64,000 bases of DNA from Paraburkholderia sp. BCC1886 (GCF_900996245.1 NZ_CAAJGK010000048.1:1-64000); one strand, 5' to 3'; counted from the stretch's first letter, positions 16,908-26,573 are shown. Notes: generated from the letters alone by a model not told the origin. Made by a program: numbers and translations.

Positions 16908-17837
16908 ATGCACAGAGTCGGCTTTATCGTTTATCCGGGTTTCCAGCTCGTGTGTCTCGCCGCCAGCACGGTGTTCGAAATCGCAGATCGCGTGCTCGGC
17001 AGCCCGCACTACGAGGTATCGGTGCGTTCGGAGGCAGGCGGCGCGGTGCGCGGGACGACGGCTGTGACCGTGTTGAGCGAGCCGGTGGGCAGCGAGTCCT
17101 TCGACACGGTCATCGTCTGCGGCGGCGCCGCGATTCCGGAGGTGTCGGCGGCGATCGGCGCCTTTCTTCGGCGTGCAACCGACGCTACGTCGAGAATCGC
17201 CGCTATCTGTAGCGGTGCTTTTATTCTTGCCGAGGCGGGACTTCTGGCGAATCGCCGGGCCACCACACATTGGATGATGGCTGCCGAGTTGCAGCGACGC
17301 TATCCCGACGTGCAGGTCGAAGCCGACCGGATCTTTGTACAGGATGGCCGGATCTGGACCTCCGCCGGAATGAGCGCCGGGCTCGATATGGCGCTGGCGA
17401 TGGTCGAACACGACCACGGTGTCGAAATCACGCGAGCCGTCGCGCGTCAGCTCGTGCTTTACCATCGCCGTGCGGGCGGCCAATCGCAGCATTCGACGCT
17501 GCTCGAACTGGCACCCCGCTCGGATCGTATTCAGAACGCGCTGACCTACGCCCGTTCGAATCTCAAGAACTCACTCTCGCTCGACGAGCTGGCCGACGCG
17601 GCACGCTTGAGTTCGCGGCAGTTCAGCCGTGCGTTTCGCGACGAGACGGGTCAAACGCCCGCGAAGGCGGTGGAGCGACTGCGTGTCGAGGCCGCGCGGC
17701 AGATGCTGGAGGCAGGCAGACACACCATCGAGACCATCGCGTATGAGACCGGTTTTGCGGATCGCGAGCGCATGCGCCGCGCCTTCTTGCGTACGCTCGG
17801 TCAGCCGCCGCAGACTGTGCGGCGCAACGCGGCCTGA
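16908..17837 (+). CDS. GlxA family AraC-type regulator, paralog of the 14292-15239 protein
   Basis: The start at 16908 (MHRVGFIVYPGFQLV) gives 309 residues; the longer frame adds 90 residues with no homology. It has the same architecture as its neighbour: a DJ-1/PfpI domain with an elbow cysteine (AAICSGAFILAEAGLLANRR), the shared RIFVQDGRIWTSAGMSAG segment, and a tandem AraC HTH ending in FLRTLGQPPQTVRR. It is divergent from the tautomerase gene. Confidence 0.9.
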   Translation: MHRVGFIVYPGFQLVCLAASTVFEIADRVLGSPHYEVSVRSEAGGAVRGTTAVTVLSEPVGSESFDTVIVCGGAAIPEVSAAIGAFLRRATDATSRIAAICSGAFILAEAGLLANRRATTHWMMAAELQRRYPDVQVEADRIFVQDGRIWTSAGMSAGLDMALAMVEHDHGVEITRAVARQLVLYHRRAGGQSQHSTLLELAPRSDRIQNALTYARSNLKNSLSLDELADAARLSSRQFSRAFRDETGQTPAKAVERLRVEAARQMLEAGRHTIETIAYETGFADRERMRRAFLRTLGQPPQTVRRNAA

Positions 17838-17994
17838 GGCGGCGATGTTGTTGCCGTTGTTGCGCAGCGAAATAGATAGCGCCAGCACTCCGCAAAACTT
17901 CCCGAAGTTTACGGCAGCACGTCATTGCGCTTCGCAGCGTTTATCGTCCTGAAAGCCATCGCATCGGCGACGCACGAACCACCAGGACCACCGT

Positions 17995-18261
17995 ATGAAA
18001 TCACGAGTTATCGCGCTGACGCTCGCTGCATGGGCGTTCAGCCTGCCGCTCATGGCACACGCCCAGGCCAATGGTGGCGGCCCCGACAATCGACCGCCGC
18101 CGCCGTGTTTCGATCATCCGCCGGGTCCGCCTCCGGGAGATTCCGATCATCCGCCAGGGCCGCCGCGCGATCACAATCAAGATCACGATCAGGACCCGCA
18201 CCACGACGATAACGGACGTCCCAAAGGTCCGCCCCCCGACTGCTCGCGTCCACCCGATTAA
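17995..18261 (+). CDS. Small secreted Pro/Asp/His-rich protein
   Basis: An 88-residue protein with an evident signal peptide (MKSRVIALTLAAWAFSLPLMAHAQ). The mature part is low complexity: P, D, H, G and N make up most of it, with DHPPGPP occurring twice, an acidic His stretch (DHNQDHDQDPHHDD) and two cysteines. Disorder is expected. The His/Asp content suggests metal binding, but nothing proves this. It stands alone with its own 3' terminator. I do not recognise a named family. Confidence 0.65.
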   Translation: MKSRVIALTLAAWAFSLPLMAHAQANGGGPDNRPPPPCFDHPPGPPPGDSDHPPGPPRDHNQDHDQDPHHDDNGRPKGPPPDCSRPPD

Positions 18262-18280
18262 GCAGCGCAGGTCGACAAAA

Positions 18281-18312
18281 AAGGCCTTGGCGGTCCACAC
18301 CGCCAAGGCCTT
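18281..18312. terminator. Bidirectional terminator between secreted peptide and MFS genes
   Basis: AAGGCCTTGGCGGT and ACCGCCAAGGCCTT form a perfect 14-bp stem with a CCAC loop. A six-A run before it supplies the T-tract for the minus-strand MFS gene, whose stop is 21 bp away. Confidence 0.8.
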
Positions 18313-18332
18313 CGATTCATACACTCAACCCG

Positions 18333-19652
18333 TCACTTATTGACCATCTTCGCCGGCACGCTGATAGCCAGCAATCCGCCGAGCACCATGAACGCAGCCA
18401 GCATGTACATGCCCGAATCGTTCGCTGCTGTAGCCGTCTTCAACCAGCCCACGGCATAAGGACTCAGAAAGCCAGCCAGATTGCCGATCGAATTGATCAT
18501 CGCAATCCCGGCCGCCGCTCCCGTCCCCGCCAGAATCGCGGTCGGCAAACTCCAGAACAGCGGCAGGGTAGTGAGAATGCCCATCGTGGCGAGCGTCAAC
18601 GAAGCCATCGCCAGCACCGTGTTATGCGTCCAGACGACGGACAGCACCAGCCCGATCGCCCCGGCAAAAGCCGGCAGCGCGATATGCCAGCGCCGTTCGC
18701 GCTTGCGGTCGGCGCTGCGCGAGACGAACACCATCGCTATCACCGCGCCCGCAAACGGTACGGCGGACAGCAAGCCGATCATCAGCGAGTCCGTGACCCC
18801 CGTTGCCTTGATGATCGTCGGCAACCAGAAGCTCACGCCATACAGGCCCATCACGAAGGAGAAGTACGTGAGGCTCAGCATCAACACGCGCCCGCTCGTC
18901 AGCACCTGACGGATCGGCATGTCGTGCTTGGTCGCTTCCTCCGCGGACACCTGGCTCTCGAGCAGTTGCTGCTCTTCACGCGTGAGCCATCTGGCTTTGG
19001 AAATCCGGTCGTCGAGCAGCAGGAACACCATCACGCCGACGATGATCGACGGAATGCCTTCGAGCAGAAACAGCCACTGCCAGCCGTGCCAGCCGTTGGC
19101 CCCGTTGAAGTTCTTCAGGATATAACCCGACACCGGCCCGCCGATCACGCCGGACAACGCAATCGCCGTCATGAACCACGTCGTCATGCGGCCACGCCGA
19201 TGCGCCGGATACCAGTACGTGAGATACAGAATGATGCCGGGGAAGAACCCCGCTTCGGCGAGACCGAGCAGGAAGCGCATCACGTAGAACATGGTCGGCG
19301 TGGTGACGAACATCGTCGCCATGGAGATGACGCCCCACGAGATCATGATCCGCGCGATCCACACCCGCGCGCCGACCTTGTGCAGAATCACGTTGCTCGG
19401 AATTTCGAACAGGAAATAGCCGACGAAGAAAATCCCCGCACCGAAGCCGTAGACCGCGTCGCTCAGGCCGAGGTCGGTGGTCATCTGCAGCTTGGCGAAG
19501 CCGACATTCACACGGTCGAGATACGCGACGATGTAGCACAGCATCAGGAGCGGCGCGAGCCGCCAGGTGACCTTGCGATAGGTCGCCTCCTCGAAACTGG
19601 AAGACGGCGCGCCGGCGCCGGGATGGTGCAGCGGATTAGCGGGACTTGCCAT
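18333..19652 (-). CDS. MFS transporter, anion:cation symporter type
   Basis: A 439-residue major facilitator with 12 hydrophobic segments. The N-terminal region (LAPLLMLCYIVAYLDRVNVGFAKLQM) and the motif GLAEAGFFPGIILYLTYWYP are the hallmarks of the ACS family, which imports organic acids such as tartrate, phthalate, galactonate or 4-hydroxyphenylacetate. AGGAGAC precedes the ATG. There is no catabolic neighbour to indicate the substrate. It resides in the inner membrane. Confidence 0.88.
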   Translation of the reverse strand: MASPANPLHHPGAGAPSSSFEEATYRKVTWRLAPLLMLCYIVAYLDRVNVGFAKLQMTTDLGLSDAVYGFGAGIFFVGYFLFEIPSNVILHKVGARVWIARIMISWGVISMATMFVTTPTMFYVMRFLLGLAEAGFFPGIILYLTYWYPAHRRGRMTTWFMTAIALSGVIGGPVSGYILKNFNGANGWHGWQWLFLLEGIPSIIVGVMVFLLLDDRISKARWLTREEQQLLESQVSAEEATKHDMPIRQVLTSGRVLMLSLTYFSFVMGLYGVSFWLPTIIKATGVTDSLMIGLLSAVPFAGAVIAMVFVSRSADRKRERRWHIALPAFAGAIGLVLSVVWTHNTVLAMASLTLATMGILTTLPLFWSLPTAILAGTGAAAGIAMINSIGNLAGFLSPYAVGWLKTATAANDSGMYMLAAFMVLGGLLAISVPAKMVNK

Positions 19653-19783
19653 GTTGTCTCCTGATATTTTTTTAAGTCGAGTCGACGAAGCTTACGTATC
19701 GACATCAGCCGATTCTAGTCCCGCGAGGCGCCTTGTTTGGCATGGCGAGCGGGGATTGGGGGAAAACACCGAGGCCGATTGGC

Positions 19784-19789
19784 TATAAT
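19784..19789 (+). promoter_or_regulatory. Consensus -10 box upstream of ppa
   Basis: A perfect TATAAT lies 112 bp before the ppa start, so a long 5' leader is implied. No good -35 is found at 16-18 bp spacing; TTGGGG lies 22 bp upstream. Confidence 0.4.
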
Positions 19790-19900
19790 GCGGCATTCCA
19801 CACTGTCCGGCCGCAGCACCGTCCGGTCGGGCCGCAGGTCCGACGTCGGCGCGCGCCGCACACCGTGTCTTTCGAATTCCATCCTGATCAGAGAGCGTCC

Positions 19901-20428
19901 ATGAGCTTCAATCACGTCCCCGCTGGTAAAGACCTTCCGCAAGATTTCAACGTCATCATCGAAATCCCCGCGCAAAGCGATCCGGTGAAGTACGAAGCCG
20001 ACAAGGAAACCGGTCTTCTCCACGTCGACCGCTTCATCGGCACGGGCATGCGCTATCCGGCAAATTACGGCTACATTCCGCAAACGCTGTCGGGCGACGG
20101 CGACCCGGTCGACGTGCTGGTCATCACGCCGTTCCCGCTGCTGGCCGGCTCCGTGGTTCGCGCACGCGCACTGGGCATGCTGCAGATGACCGACGAATCG
20201 GGCGTCGACGCGAAGCTCGTCGCCGTTGCGCACGACAAGGTCTGCCCGATGACGGCCGACCTGAAATCCATCGACGACGTGCCGGCATATCTGAAAGACC
20301 AGATCAAGCACTTCTTCGAGCAATACAAGGCGCTGGAAAAAGGCAAGTGGGTGAAGGTCGAAGGCTGGGCCGGCATCGAAGCCGCTCACAAGGAAATCAC
20401 CGAAGGCGTGGCCAACTTCTCGAAGTAA
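19901..20428 (+). CDS. ppa: Inorganic pyrophosphatase
   Basis: A 175-residue family I soluble pyrophosphatase, the same length as the E. coli enzyme. The ATG at 19901 gives the canonical start MSFNHVPAGKDLPQDFNVIIEIP. The active-site signature DGDPVDVLV (metal-binding aspartates) is intact, as are Y/K residues in RYPANYGYIPQTL. It hydrolyses PPi to drive biosynthetic reactions in the cytoplasm. It has its own terminator and is monocistronic. Confidence 0.96.
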   Translation: MSFNHVPAGKDLPQDFNVIIEIPAQSDPVKYEADKETGLLHVDRFIGTGMRYPANYGYIPQTLSGDGDPVDVLVITPFPLLAGSVVRARALGMLQMTDESGVDAKLVAVAHDKVCPMTADLKSIDDVPAYLKDQIKHFFEQYKALEKGKWVKVEGWAGIEAAHKEITEGVANFSK

Positions 20429-20464
20429 GCCGCTGCTCAATTCCCGGTTTCCATGCCGTCAAAG

Positions 20465-20495
20465 AACCGCGCGAGTCTGCAGGGACCGCGCGGTT
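20465..20495 (+). terminator. Terminator of ppa
   Basis: AACCGCGCG and CGCGCGGTT (20487-20495) form a 9-bp stem around a 13-nt loop, followed by a T-run to 20500. It lies 37 bp after the ppa stop. Confidence 0.8.
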
Positions 20496-20599
20496 TTTTT
20501 CATGGGTTTTTTCAGAGTGTCACGCTATTTTTATCGTTAAGTGTTAACCCTTATGATGACCGCGTCGCCACGAGGTGTTGCCAGGAGCATGTAGTCCGG

Positions 20600-22705
20600 A
20601 TGTCGAATCGCACTCCCCACTCATCGGGCTCGCGTTGGTCGAGCCGGCCTTACGCGCTGGCCGCCGCGCTGGCTGCCACTATCTATCGCAAGCGGCCGGT
20701 GTGGATGGTGTCGTTCGCAGCGAGCGAGGCCAGTCTGTCGGAAGGGTTGCGGGCCGCGTGCGCGTCCACGGCGATGCTGGCGCTCGGCAATCTCCTGCAC
20801 GATCCGATCTTCGCGTGGGCAGCCATCGGCGCGTTCTGGACATGTCTCGCCGACGCGGCCGGCTCGAATCGCGCGCGCTTCGCATCGATGATGGGATTCG
20901 CGTTGCTCTCCACGCTGTGCGGCGGCGTGTCCGCCTTCGCGTCGGGCAGCGGCGCGCTCGCCGCGACGCTCGCGGTGCTGGTCTTCACGACGCTCGGCGC
21001 GTTTGGCCGCGTCTGGGGCGCGGCCACGTCACAGGTGACGATTCTGGCGGCCACCGCATGTGTCGTGATGGTCGACCGGCCCATTCACGATATTCGCAAC
21101 GGCCTGGCGTTTCTCGGTATCTATCTGGTCGGTTGTCTGTTTGCGATTGCGCTGAGCCTGACCGTGTGGCGTATTCATCCGTTCGGCACGAGCCGCGCTT
21201 CGTTGCGCGCGGTTTATTTGCGACTCGCCGACCTCGCGATGGACAGTGCGCGTCTGCTCGAACGTCGTGCGCCGCCGCGCGAATGGGCGACCCATGCCGC
21301 CAAATTCCGCGCCGACACGCGCGCCGCGCTCGAACGTTCGCGCAAGATTCTGGCAAACGTACCAGCGTCGAAAAGCGGCGGCCGGCCGACCTACGACATG
21401 CTGCTCGGCTTGCTGGCCGACAGCGAAGCGGTGTTCGCGTATCTGATCGCGGTGTCCGGCGCCTGCGAGAAAGCGCCGGACGATCCTCGCCGCGTCAAAC
21501 GCGCGGCGCGTCTGCTGAACGGGACGGGCGACGTGCTGCGGCGCATCGGCGCGGCCGCCAGTGACGAGCAGTGGGACCGTCTCGCCGATCTGCAGGCACG
21601 CGTGCGGCGTCTTGCGCGGCGCCTCGAAACCGCGCTGCTGGAACCGGTCACGCTGCGCTCCGATTTCGAACTGGTCGACTTCACGCCGTCGTCCGAACGC
21701 GCCGAACCGTGGGCGAGAAGCGCCGCCCGATCGCTGACGCGGGTCTGGGAAACCTTCAAGGCGAATCTGTCGACCGACTCGGTCGGCTTGCGGCACGCCG
21801 CGCGCGTCGGCGTGACCACGACCACCGGTTTCCTCGTGATCCGCGCATTGGGGCTGCCGTTCGGCTACTGGGCGACGATGGCGACCTTGCTGATTCTGCA
21901 ACCGTCGATTGCCGCGACCTGGCCGCGGAGTATCGAACGCGCGGCAGGCAGCATCGTCGGTGGCGTGCTGGCGGCGGCGATCGGTTACGCGATCCACTCG
22001 CCGCTGGGCATTTCGCTGGCGGTGTTTCCGCTGGTGGTGGCGACCATGGCGTTGCGCCCGGTGAGCTATAGCCTGTTCGTGTTGTTCCTCACGCCGACCT
22101 TCGTACTGGTCGCCGATTTCGCGACGCCCGGCGTGAACGAGGTCGCCTATGCGGTCACACGACTGGGTAACAACGTGCTGGGCTGCGTGCTGGCGTTGAT
22201 CGCGACGTTCTGGCTGTGGCCGACGCGCGAGAAGTTCGACTACCGCGCGTATCTCGGCGACGCCGTGCGCGCCAATCTGGCCTATTTGCGTGCCGCTTTG
22301 TCGGCGCCGTCGCACAGCGACAAGGACATGGAGCGCCTGCGCCGCGCCGCCGGACTCGGCAGCAATAACGCGGAAGAGGCGATTGGCCGGATACGCCTCG
22401 AAAAGCTGGAAGACTCGATGGTCGATACCGTGACGCTGACCGTGCTCAGTTTGCTGCGCAAGATGGCGGGCACGGCGACGCAGTTGCGTTTCAGCAGCAA
22501 CCGGCGCGATCTGCACGACGAACTGGTGAACTGGATCGACGCGATGAGCGCGGATATCGAGAGCGCGCTGGATCGCACGTCGCGGCCCGGGCGGCATGAA
22601 CTGCCGGCGCGGGACCGGCTGACTTCGCTGGAAGCGGACGCGGTCGGAGAGATTGCGTTGATGCGCCGCTTGTTGACGGAGCGGCTGCGGGAAGCGCGGG
22701 TTTAG
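20600..22705 (+). CDS. FUSC family membrane protein (AaeB/YccS-like)
   Basis: I start at the ATG at 20600 (MSNRTPHSSGSRWSS), giving 701 residues. The longer frame begins inside the ppa terminator. Two clusters of hydrophobic helices, about residues 50-190 and 400-520, are separated by soluble regions, matching the FUSC fold of aromatic-acid efflux proteins such as AaeB. It is probably an inner-membrane exporter component, but no AaeA-like membrane-fusion gene is adjacent. Its 3' end overlaps the convergent GIY-YIG gene by 4 bp. Confidence 0.82.
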   Translation: MSNRTPHSSGSRWSSRPYALAAALAATIYRKRPVWMVSFAASEASLSEGLRAACASTAMLALGNLLHDPIFAWAAIGAFWTCLADAAGSNRARFASMMGFALLSTLCGGVSAFASGSGALAATLAVLVFTTLGAFGRVWGAATSQVTILAATACVVMVDRPIHDIRNGLAFLGIYLVGCLFAIALSLTVWRIHPFGTSRASLRAVYLRLADLAMDSARLLERRAPPREWATHAAKFRADTRAALERSRKILANVPASKSGGRPTYDMLLGLLADSEAVFAYLIAVSGACEKAPDDPRRVKRAARLLNGTGDVLRRIGAAASDEQWDRLADLQARVRRLARRLETALLEPVTLRSDFELVDFTPSSERAEPWARSAARSLTRVWETFKANLSTDSVGLRHAARVGVTTTTGFLVIRALGLPFGYWATMATLLILQPSIAATWPRSIERAAGSIVGGVLAAAIGYAIHSPLGISLAVFPLVVATMALRPVSYSLFVLFLTPTFVLVADFATPGVNEVAYAVTRLGNNVLGCVLALIATFWLWPTREKFDYRAYLGDAVRANLAYLRAALSAPSHSDKDMERLRRAAGLGSNNAEEAIGRIRLEKLEDSMVDTVTLTVLSLLRKMAGTATQLRFSSNRRDLHDELVNWIDAMSADIESALDRTSRPGRHELPARDRLTSLEADAVGEIALMRRLLTERLREARV

Positions 22706-23025
22706 CCGGCAGCCTGGGTTTGGGTTTCGCCTTCGGCTTCAGGTTCGAGCACCGGCACAGGCATCGCCGATTCGAGCGTGCGCAATCCTGCGGCCAATGC
22801 GCGTTTCTCGGCAGCCGTGAGCCGCTTGACCCAATACTCCGCGCGTGACGCGCTCGAGCGGTCCGCCAGTTCGAACGACGCCAATATCTGGACCGGCTTG
22901 CGCGAGCGGGTATAGCGCGCGCCTGCGCCGCTCAAGTGCTTCTCGAAACGCGCCTCGACGTCGACGGCAATGCCGGTATAGACGCTGCCGTCCGAGCATT
23001 CGAGCAGATAGAGAAACCACGCCAT
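22702..23025 (-). CDS. GIY-YIG nuclease superfamily protein (UPF0213 type)
   Basis: A 107-residue small GIY-YIG protein: FLYLLECSDGSVYTGI contains the diverged Y-L/Y-T-G pair, followed by GAGARYTRSRKPVQI and REA/AEYWVKRLTAAEKRAL. The layout matches stand-alone UrbM/YhbQ-like proteins, which are possible DNA-repair or DNA-processing nucleases. It sits 9 bp after the FemAB-like gene, so it is probably in the same operon. The C-terminal tail is Pro/Glu rich. Confidence 0.82.
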   Translation of the reverse strand: MAWFLYLLECSDGSVYTGIAVDVEARFEKHLSGAGARYTRSRKPVQILASFELADRSSASRAEYWVKRLTAAEKRALAAGLRTLESAMPVPVLEPEAEGETQTQAAG

Positions 23026-23034
23026 GACAGCGAC

Positions 23035-24204
23035 TCAGCCTTTGAACGGATTGTGTTCGCGCAGCTCGTCCACGTAAGCGTGGATGCTGTTCTTTTCGTT
23101 ATCGAGGAAATGGCCCACCGCGTCAGCGAACGCGGGATGCGCGAGCCAATGCGCCGAACGCGTGACCGTCGGCAGGAACCCGCGCGCCATTTTATGTTCG
23201 CCCTGAGCGCCGCCTTCGAACACACCGAGCTTCTCTTCGATGCAGAATTCGAGCGGCTGGTAATAAGCCGTTTCGAAATGCAGGCAGGGGACGTGTTCCA
23301 GCGCGCCCCAGTAACGGCCATACAGCGTGCCGCCGGTTTTTGCATCGCGCTGATAGACGACGAGCGAACTCGCGATCGGCTTGCCTTCGAATTCCGCAAT
23401 GACCAGCAATAGGTTCTCCGGCATCGACGCGCCGATCATCCGGAAGAAGTCCAGATTCAGATACGGACTCGAAAAATGCTCGCGATAGGTCTGCCGGTAG
23501 CACTTGCTGAAGAAACGCCAGTCGGCGTCCTGGATGTCTTCGCCGCGAATCCGCCGCATCGTGACGCCGGCTTCCTGCACTTTGCGGCGTTCCGCGCGGA
23601 TGTTTTTTCGCTTCTTCTGTTCGAGTGTGGAGAGAAAGTCGTCGAAGTCGCGATAGCCGTCGTTGAGCCAATGAAACTGCACGCCCTCGCGTTGCATCAT
23701 GCCCATGTCGGTGAGCGCGCCGGCTTCGGTCGCGGTCGGAAACAGCACGTGCAGCGACGAGACGTCGGCCTGTTCCGCGAACGCCATCAGTGTCGCGACC
23801 AGATGCCGGAGCGCATGCTCGTCCGTCGACAGCAAGCGGTTGCCTTGTACCGGTGTGAACGGCACCGCACAGAGCAGCTTCGGGTAATAGGGCAGGCCGT
23901 TGCGCTTGTATGCGTCCGCCCACGCCCAGTCGAACACGTACTCGCCGTACGAGTGGCCTTTCAGATAGACGGGCGCGGCTGCCGCGAGCGTGTTCGTGCG
24001 GGTATCGGTCAGGGTGACGAATTGCGGCGCCCAACCCGTATCGGCGACGGCGCACCTGGTCGCGTGCAGGGCGCTCAGGAATTCATGCCGTAGAAAAGGC
24101 GTGGCTTGCGACTGCTGCGCAAGGAGGGCATTCCACACGCTTGCGTCCACCTCGGCAGGCGACGCCAGAATGCCCGTACGATAATCGATGTGTTCCTGGT
24201 TCAA
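23035..24204 (-). CDS. COG3146-type GNAT-fold protein (peptidoglycan/FemAB-like)
   Basis: A 389-residue protein, apparently starting at a TTG (24204), as no ATG occurs before the conserved region. It resembles the family annotated as predicted N-acyltransferases or DUF482. The signatures PVYLKGHSYGEYVFDWAWADAY, KRKNIRAERRKVQEAGV and CHYQPLEFCIEEKLGVFEGGAQGEHKMARGF-like order are present near the C-terminus (FETAYYQPLEFCIEEKLGVFEGG). Its substrate is not established. It is followed by the GIY-YIG gene. Confidence 0.8.
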   Translation of the reverse strand: MNQEHIDYRTGILASPAEVDASVWNALLAQQSQATPFLRHEFLSALHATRCAVADTGWAPQFVTLTDTRTNTLAAAAPVYLKGHSYGEYVFDWAWADAYKRNGLPYYPKLLCAVPFTPVQGNRLLSTDEHALRHLVATLMAFAEQADVSSLHVLFPTATEAGALTDMGMMQREGVQFHWLNDGYRDFDDFLSTLEQKKRKNIRAERRKVQEAGVTMRRIRGEDIQDADWRFFSKCYRQTYREHFSSPYLNLDFFRMIGASMPENLLLVIAEFEGKPIASSLVVYQRDAKTGGTLYGRYWGALEHVPCLHFETAYYQPLEFCIEEKLGVFEGGAQGEHKMARGFLPTVTRSAHWLAHPAFADAVGHFLDNEKNSIHAYVDELREHNPFKG

Positions 24205-24509
24205 TCTGAGTGACTGTTCCCAATGAGCGACGCGGTGCCGTGCGTCGTTCGGTTATCCGGTTTGGCCGTGCCGTCGAGCCTGTCGCGATTCGACTCGGCC
24301 GCGCTTCCAGCAAGCCATCCGGCTTGCCGCACGGCCATGGTAAAGCAAACGCGCCGATCGGGCGCGGCTCGTCGGCGGCCACGAGGTCCGGAAGCGGAAA
24401 GCTGTAAACTGCGGGCACAGCCGGAAAGTCCGGGGCGCCGTTTCGAGTCCGGTCGCCCGAGGGCAAGAAACCGCAGCGTATGCACGATCGCAGTCTCTAA
24501 GGATGTGAA
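24205..24509. other. Intergenic region upstream of nadE
   Basis: 305 bp between the divergent FemAB-like and nadE genes. I find no gene or recognised RNA. It must hold both promoters; TGTAAACT near 24403 resembles a -10 box for nadE. Confidence 0.3.
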
Positions 24510-26573
24510 ATGACAAAAGAGAAAAAAGAGTTCTTGAACCTGTACAGCCACGGTTTCGCGCGCGTTGCGGTCGGCGTTCCGGAGTGCAGGGTGGCCGACC
24601 CGGCCTACAACGTCGGGCAGACCCTTGCGCTCGCGCGGCAGGCGGCTCAGAACGGCGCATTGCTCATTGCGTTTCCCGAACTCGGCCTCTCCGCTTACTC
24701 GTGTGACGATCTGTTCCATCAGGAGGCGCTGCTGTCTGCCAGCCTGGATGCGCTCGGCGCACTGGTCGAGGAATCGAAAAAGCTCGACCTGGCGATGGTC
24801 GTCGGGCTGCCGCTGCGGGTCAATCATGCGCTGTTCAATTGCGCGGCCGTCGTCGCCGCCGGGAAGGTTCAGGGGATCGTGCCCAAGTCCTATCTTCCGA
24901 ACTACGCCGAGTTCTATGAGGCCCGGCAATTCACATCCGCGGATTGCGCCGTCGTCGATAGCGTCCGGCTGTTCGACGCCGATGTGCCCTTCGGCTCGTC
25001 GCTATTGTTCGACATTCCGTCGGTGCCGTACTTCAGGTTTCATGTGGAGATATGCGAGGACGTGTGGGTGCCTATCCCGCCTTCGTCTTTTGCCGCGCTT
25101 GCCGGTGCAACCGTTCTGTTGAATCTGTCGGCATCGAATATCGTGGTTGGCAAGTCCGCGTATCGTCATCAGCTGGTCAGTCAGCAGTCGGCACGCTGTC
25201 TCGCGGCGTATCTCTACTCGTCCGCCGGCAAGGGCGAGTCGACGACCGACATGGCGTGGGACGGCCAGGCGCTCATCTACGAAAACGGCGAGCGGCTCGC
25301 GGAGTCGGAGCGCTTTAGCGATGCGTCGCACGTCGTTTATGCCGATGTCGATGTCGAGCGTCTGTCGCGAGAACGCATGCATCAGTCCACATTCGCCCAA
25401 TCGGCACGCAGACACAAACTGGAAGTGGAGACGTTCCGCGTCGTAAGTTGCGACGTGGCCGTCAAAACGACAGGGCGTCTGCCGCTGCAACGCAAGGTGC
25501 AACGTTTCCCGTATGTGCCGGCCGATGCCGGTAAGCGGGATGAACGTTGCCACGAGGTCTACAACATTCAGGTCAGCGCGCTGGTTCAGCGGCTGGCCTC
25601 CAGCAATCTGTCCAAGGTCGTGATCGGCGTATCGGGCGGACTCGATTCGACCCATGCGCTACTCGTCTGCGCGAAAGCGATGGACCGGCTCGGCTTGCCG
25701 CGCACGAATATCATTGCCGTCACGATGCCGGGTTTTGCGACCAGCGACAGAACGCTGGCTCAGGCGCGTCGTTTGATGGAAGCCGTCGGCTGCTCCGCGT
25801 CGGAAGTCGACATTCGCCCGAGCTGTATCCAGATGCTAAAAGATCTGGGTCACCCGTTCGCGAACGGCGAACCGCAATACGACATTACGTTTGAAAACGT
25901 GCAGGCAGGGGAGCGCACCAATCACCTGTTCCGGCTCGCGAACTACAGCGGCGCTATCGTGATCGGCACCGGCGATCTGAGCGAGCTGGCGTTGGGGTGG
26001 TGTACTTACGGCGTGGGCGATCACATGTCGCACTACAGCGTCAACGCGAGCGTGCCGAAGACGCTGATCACGCATCTGGTGCGCTGGGCCGCGGACACGA
26101 AACAGATCGGCGATGTCGGCGGCACCGTGTTGCAGGAGATCGTGGATACGGAGATCAGTCCCGAACTCGTTCCCGGCAAGGTGGAAGGCAAACTCGAACA
26201 GAAGACCGAAAGCGTCATCGGACCGTATGAACTGCAGGACTTCAACCTCTACCAGATCCTGCGATTCGGATTCCGGCCGTCGAAGGTCGCGTTCCTCTCG
26301 CTGGCAGCATGGGGCGACAAGTCGACGGGTGACTGGCCGGCCGACTCGACGCTCGAACATCGCGAGTACGACATCGAGGCGATCAAAAAGAACCTCGGCA
26401 TTTTCCTGTTCCGGTTCTTCAAGATCAGCCAGTTCAAGCGCTCGTGCGTGCCCAATGCGCCGAAAGTGGGAACGGGCGGCTCGCTTTCTCCGCGTGGAGA
26501 CTGGAGAGCGCCTAGCGATTCGGAAGCGACGGTCTGGATGGACGACCTGAAGAACATTCCCGAGCGTTGCTAG
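24510..26573 (+). CDS. nadE: Glutamine-dependent NAD+ synthetase (long, mycobacterial-type)
   Basis: A 687-residue two-domain enzyme. Residues 1-300 form the nitrilase-fold glutaminase with the triad E (AFPELGLSAYS), K (VPKSYLPNYAEFYE) and C (VEICEDVWVPIPP). Residues about 350-640 form the synthetase with the ATP-binding loop VSGGLDSTHALL. It amidates nicotinic acid adenine dinucleotide with glutamine nitrogen, the last step of NAD synthesis. The length and motifs match the 680-residue Mycobacterium tuberculosis type rather than the shorter forms. Closeness to glnB (PII) fits a nitrogen-status link. Confidence 0.93.
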   Translation: MTKEKKEFLNLYSHGFARVAVGVPECRVADPAYNVGQTLALARQAAQNGALLIAFPELGLSAYSCDDLFHQEALLSASLDALGALVEESKKLDLAMVVGLPLRVNHALFNCAAVVAAGKVQGIVPKSYLPNYAEFYEARQFTSADCAVVDSVRLFDADVPFGSSLLFDIPSVPYFRFHVEICEDVWVPIPPSSFAALAGATVLLNLSASNIVVGKSAYRHQLVSQQSARCLAAYLYSSAGKGESTTDMAWDGQALIYENGERLAESERFSDASHVVYADVDVERLSRERMHQSTFAQSARRHKLEVETFRVVSCDVAVKTTGRLPLQRKVQRFPYVPADAGKRDERCHEVYNIQVSALVQRLASSNLSKVVIGVSGGLDSTHALLVCAKAMDRLGLPRTNIIAVTMPGFATSDRTLAQARRLMEAVGCSASEVDIRPSCIQMLKDLGHPFANGEPQYDITFENVQAGERTNHLFRLANYSGAIVIGTGDLSELALGWCTYGVGDHMSHYSVNASVPKTLITHLVRWAADTKQIGDVGGTVLQEIVDTEISPELVPGKVEGKLEQKTESVIGPYELQDFNLYQILRFGFRPSKVAFLSLAAWGDKSTGDWPADSTLEHREYDIEAIKKNLGIFLFRFFKISQFKRSCVPNAPKVGTGGSLSPRGDWRAPSDSEATVWMDDLKNIPERC

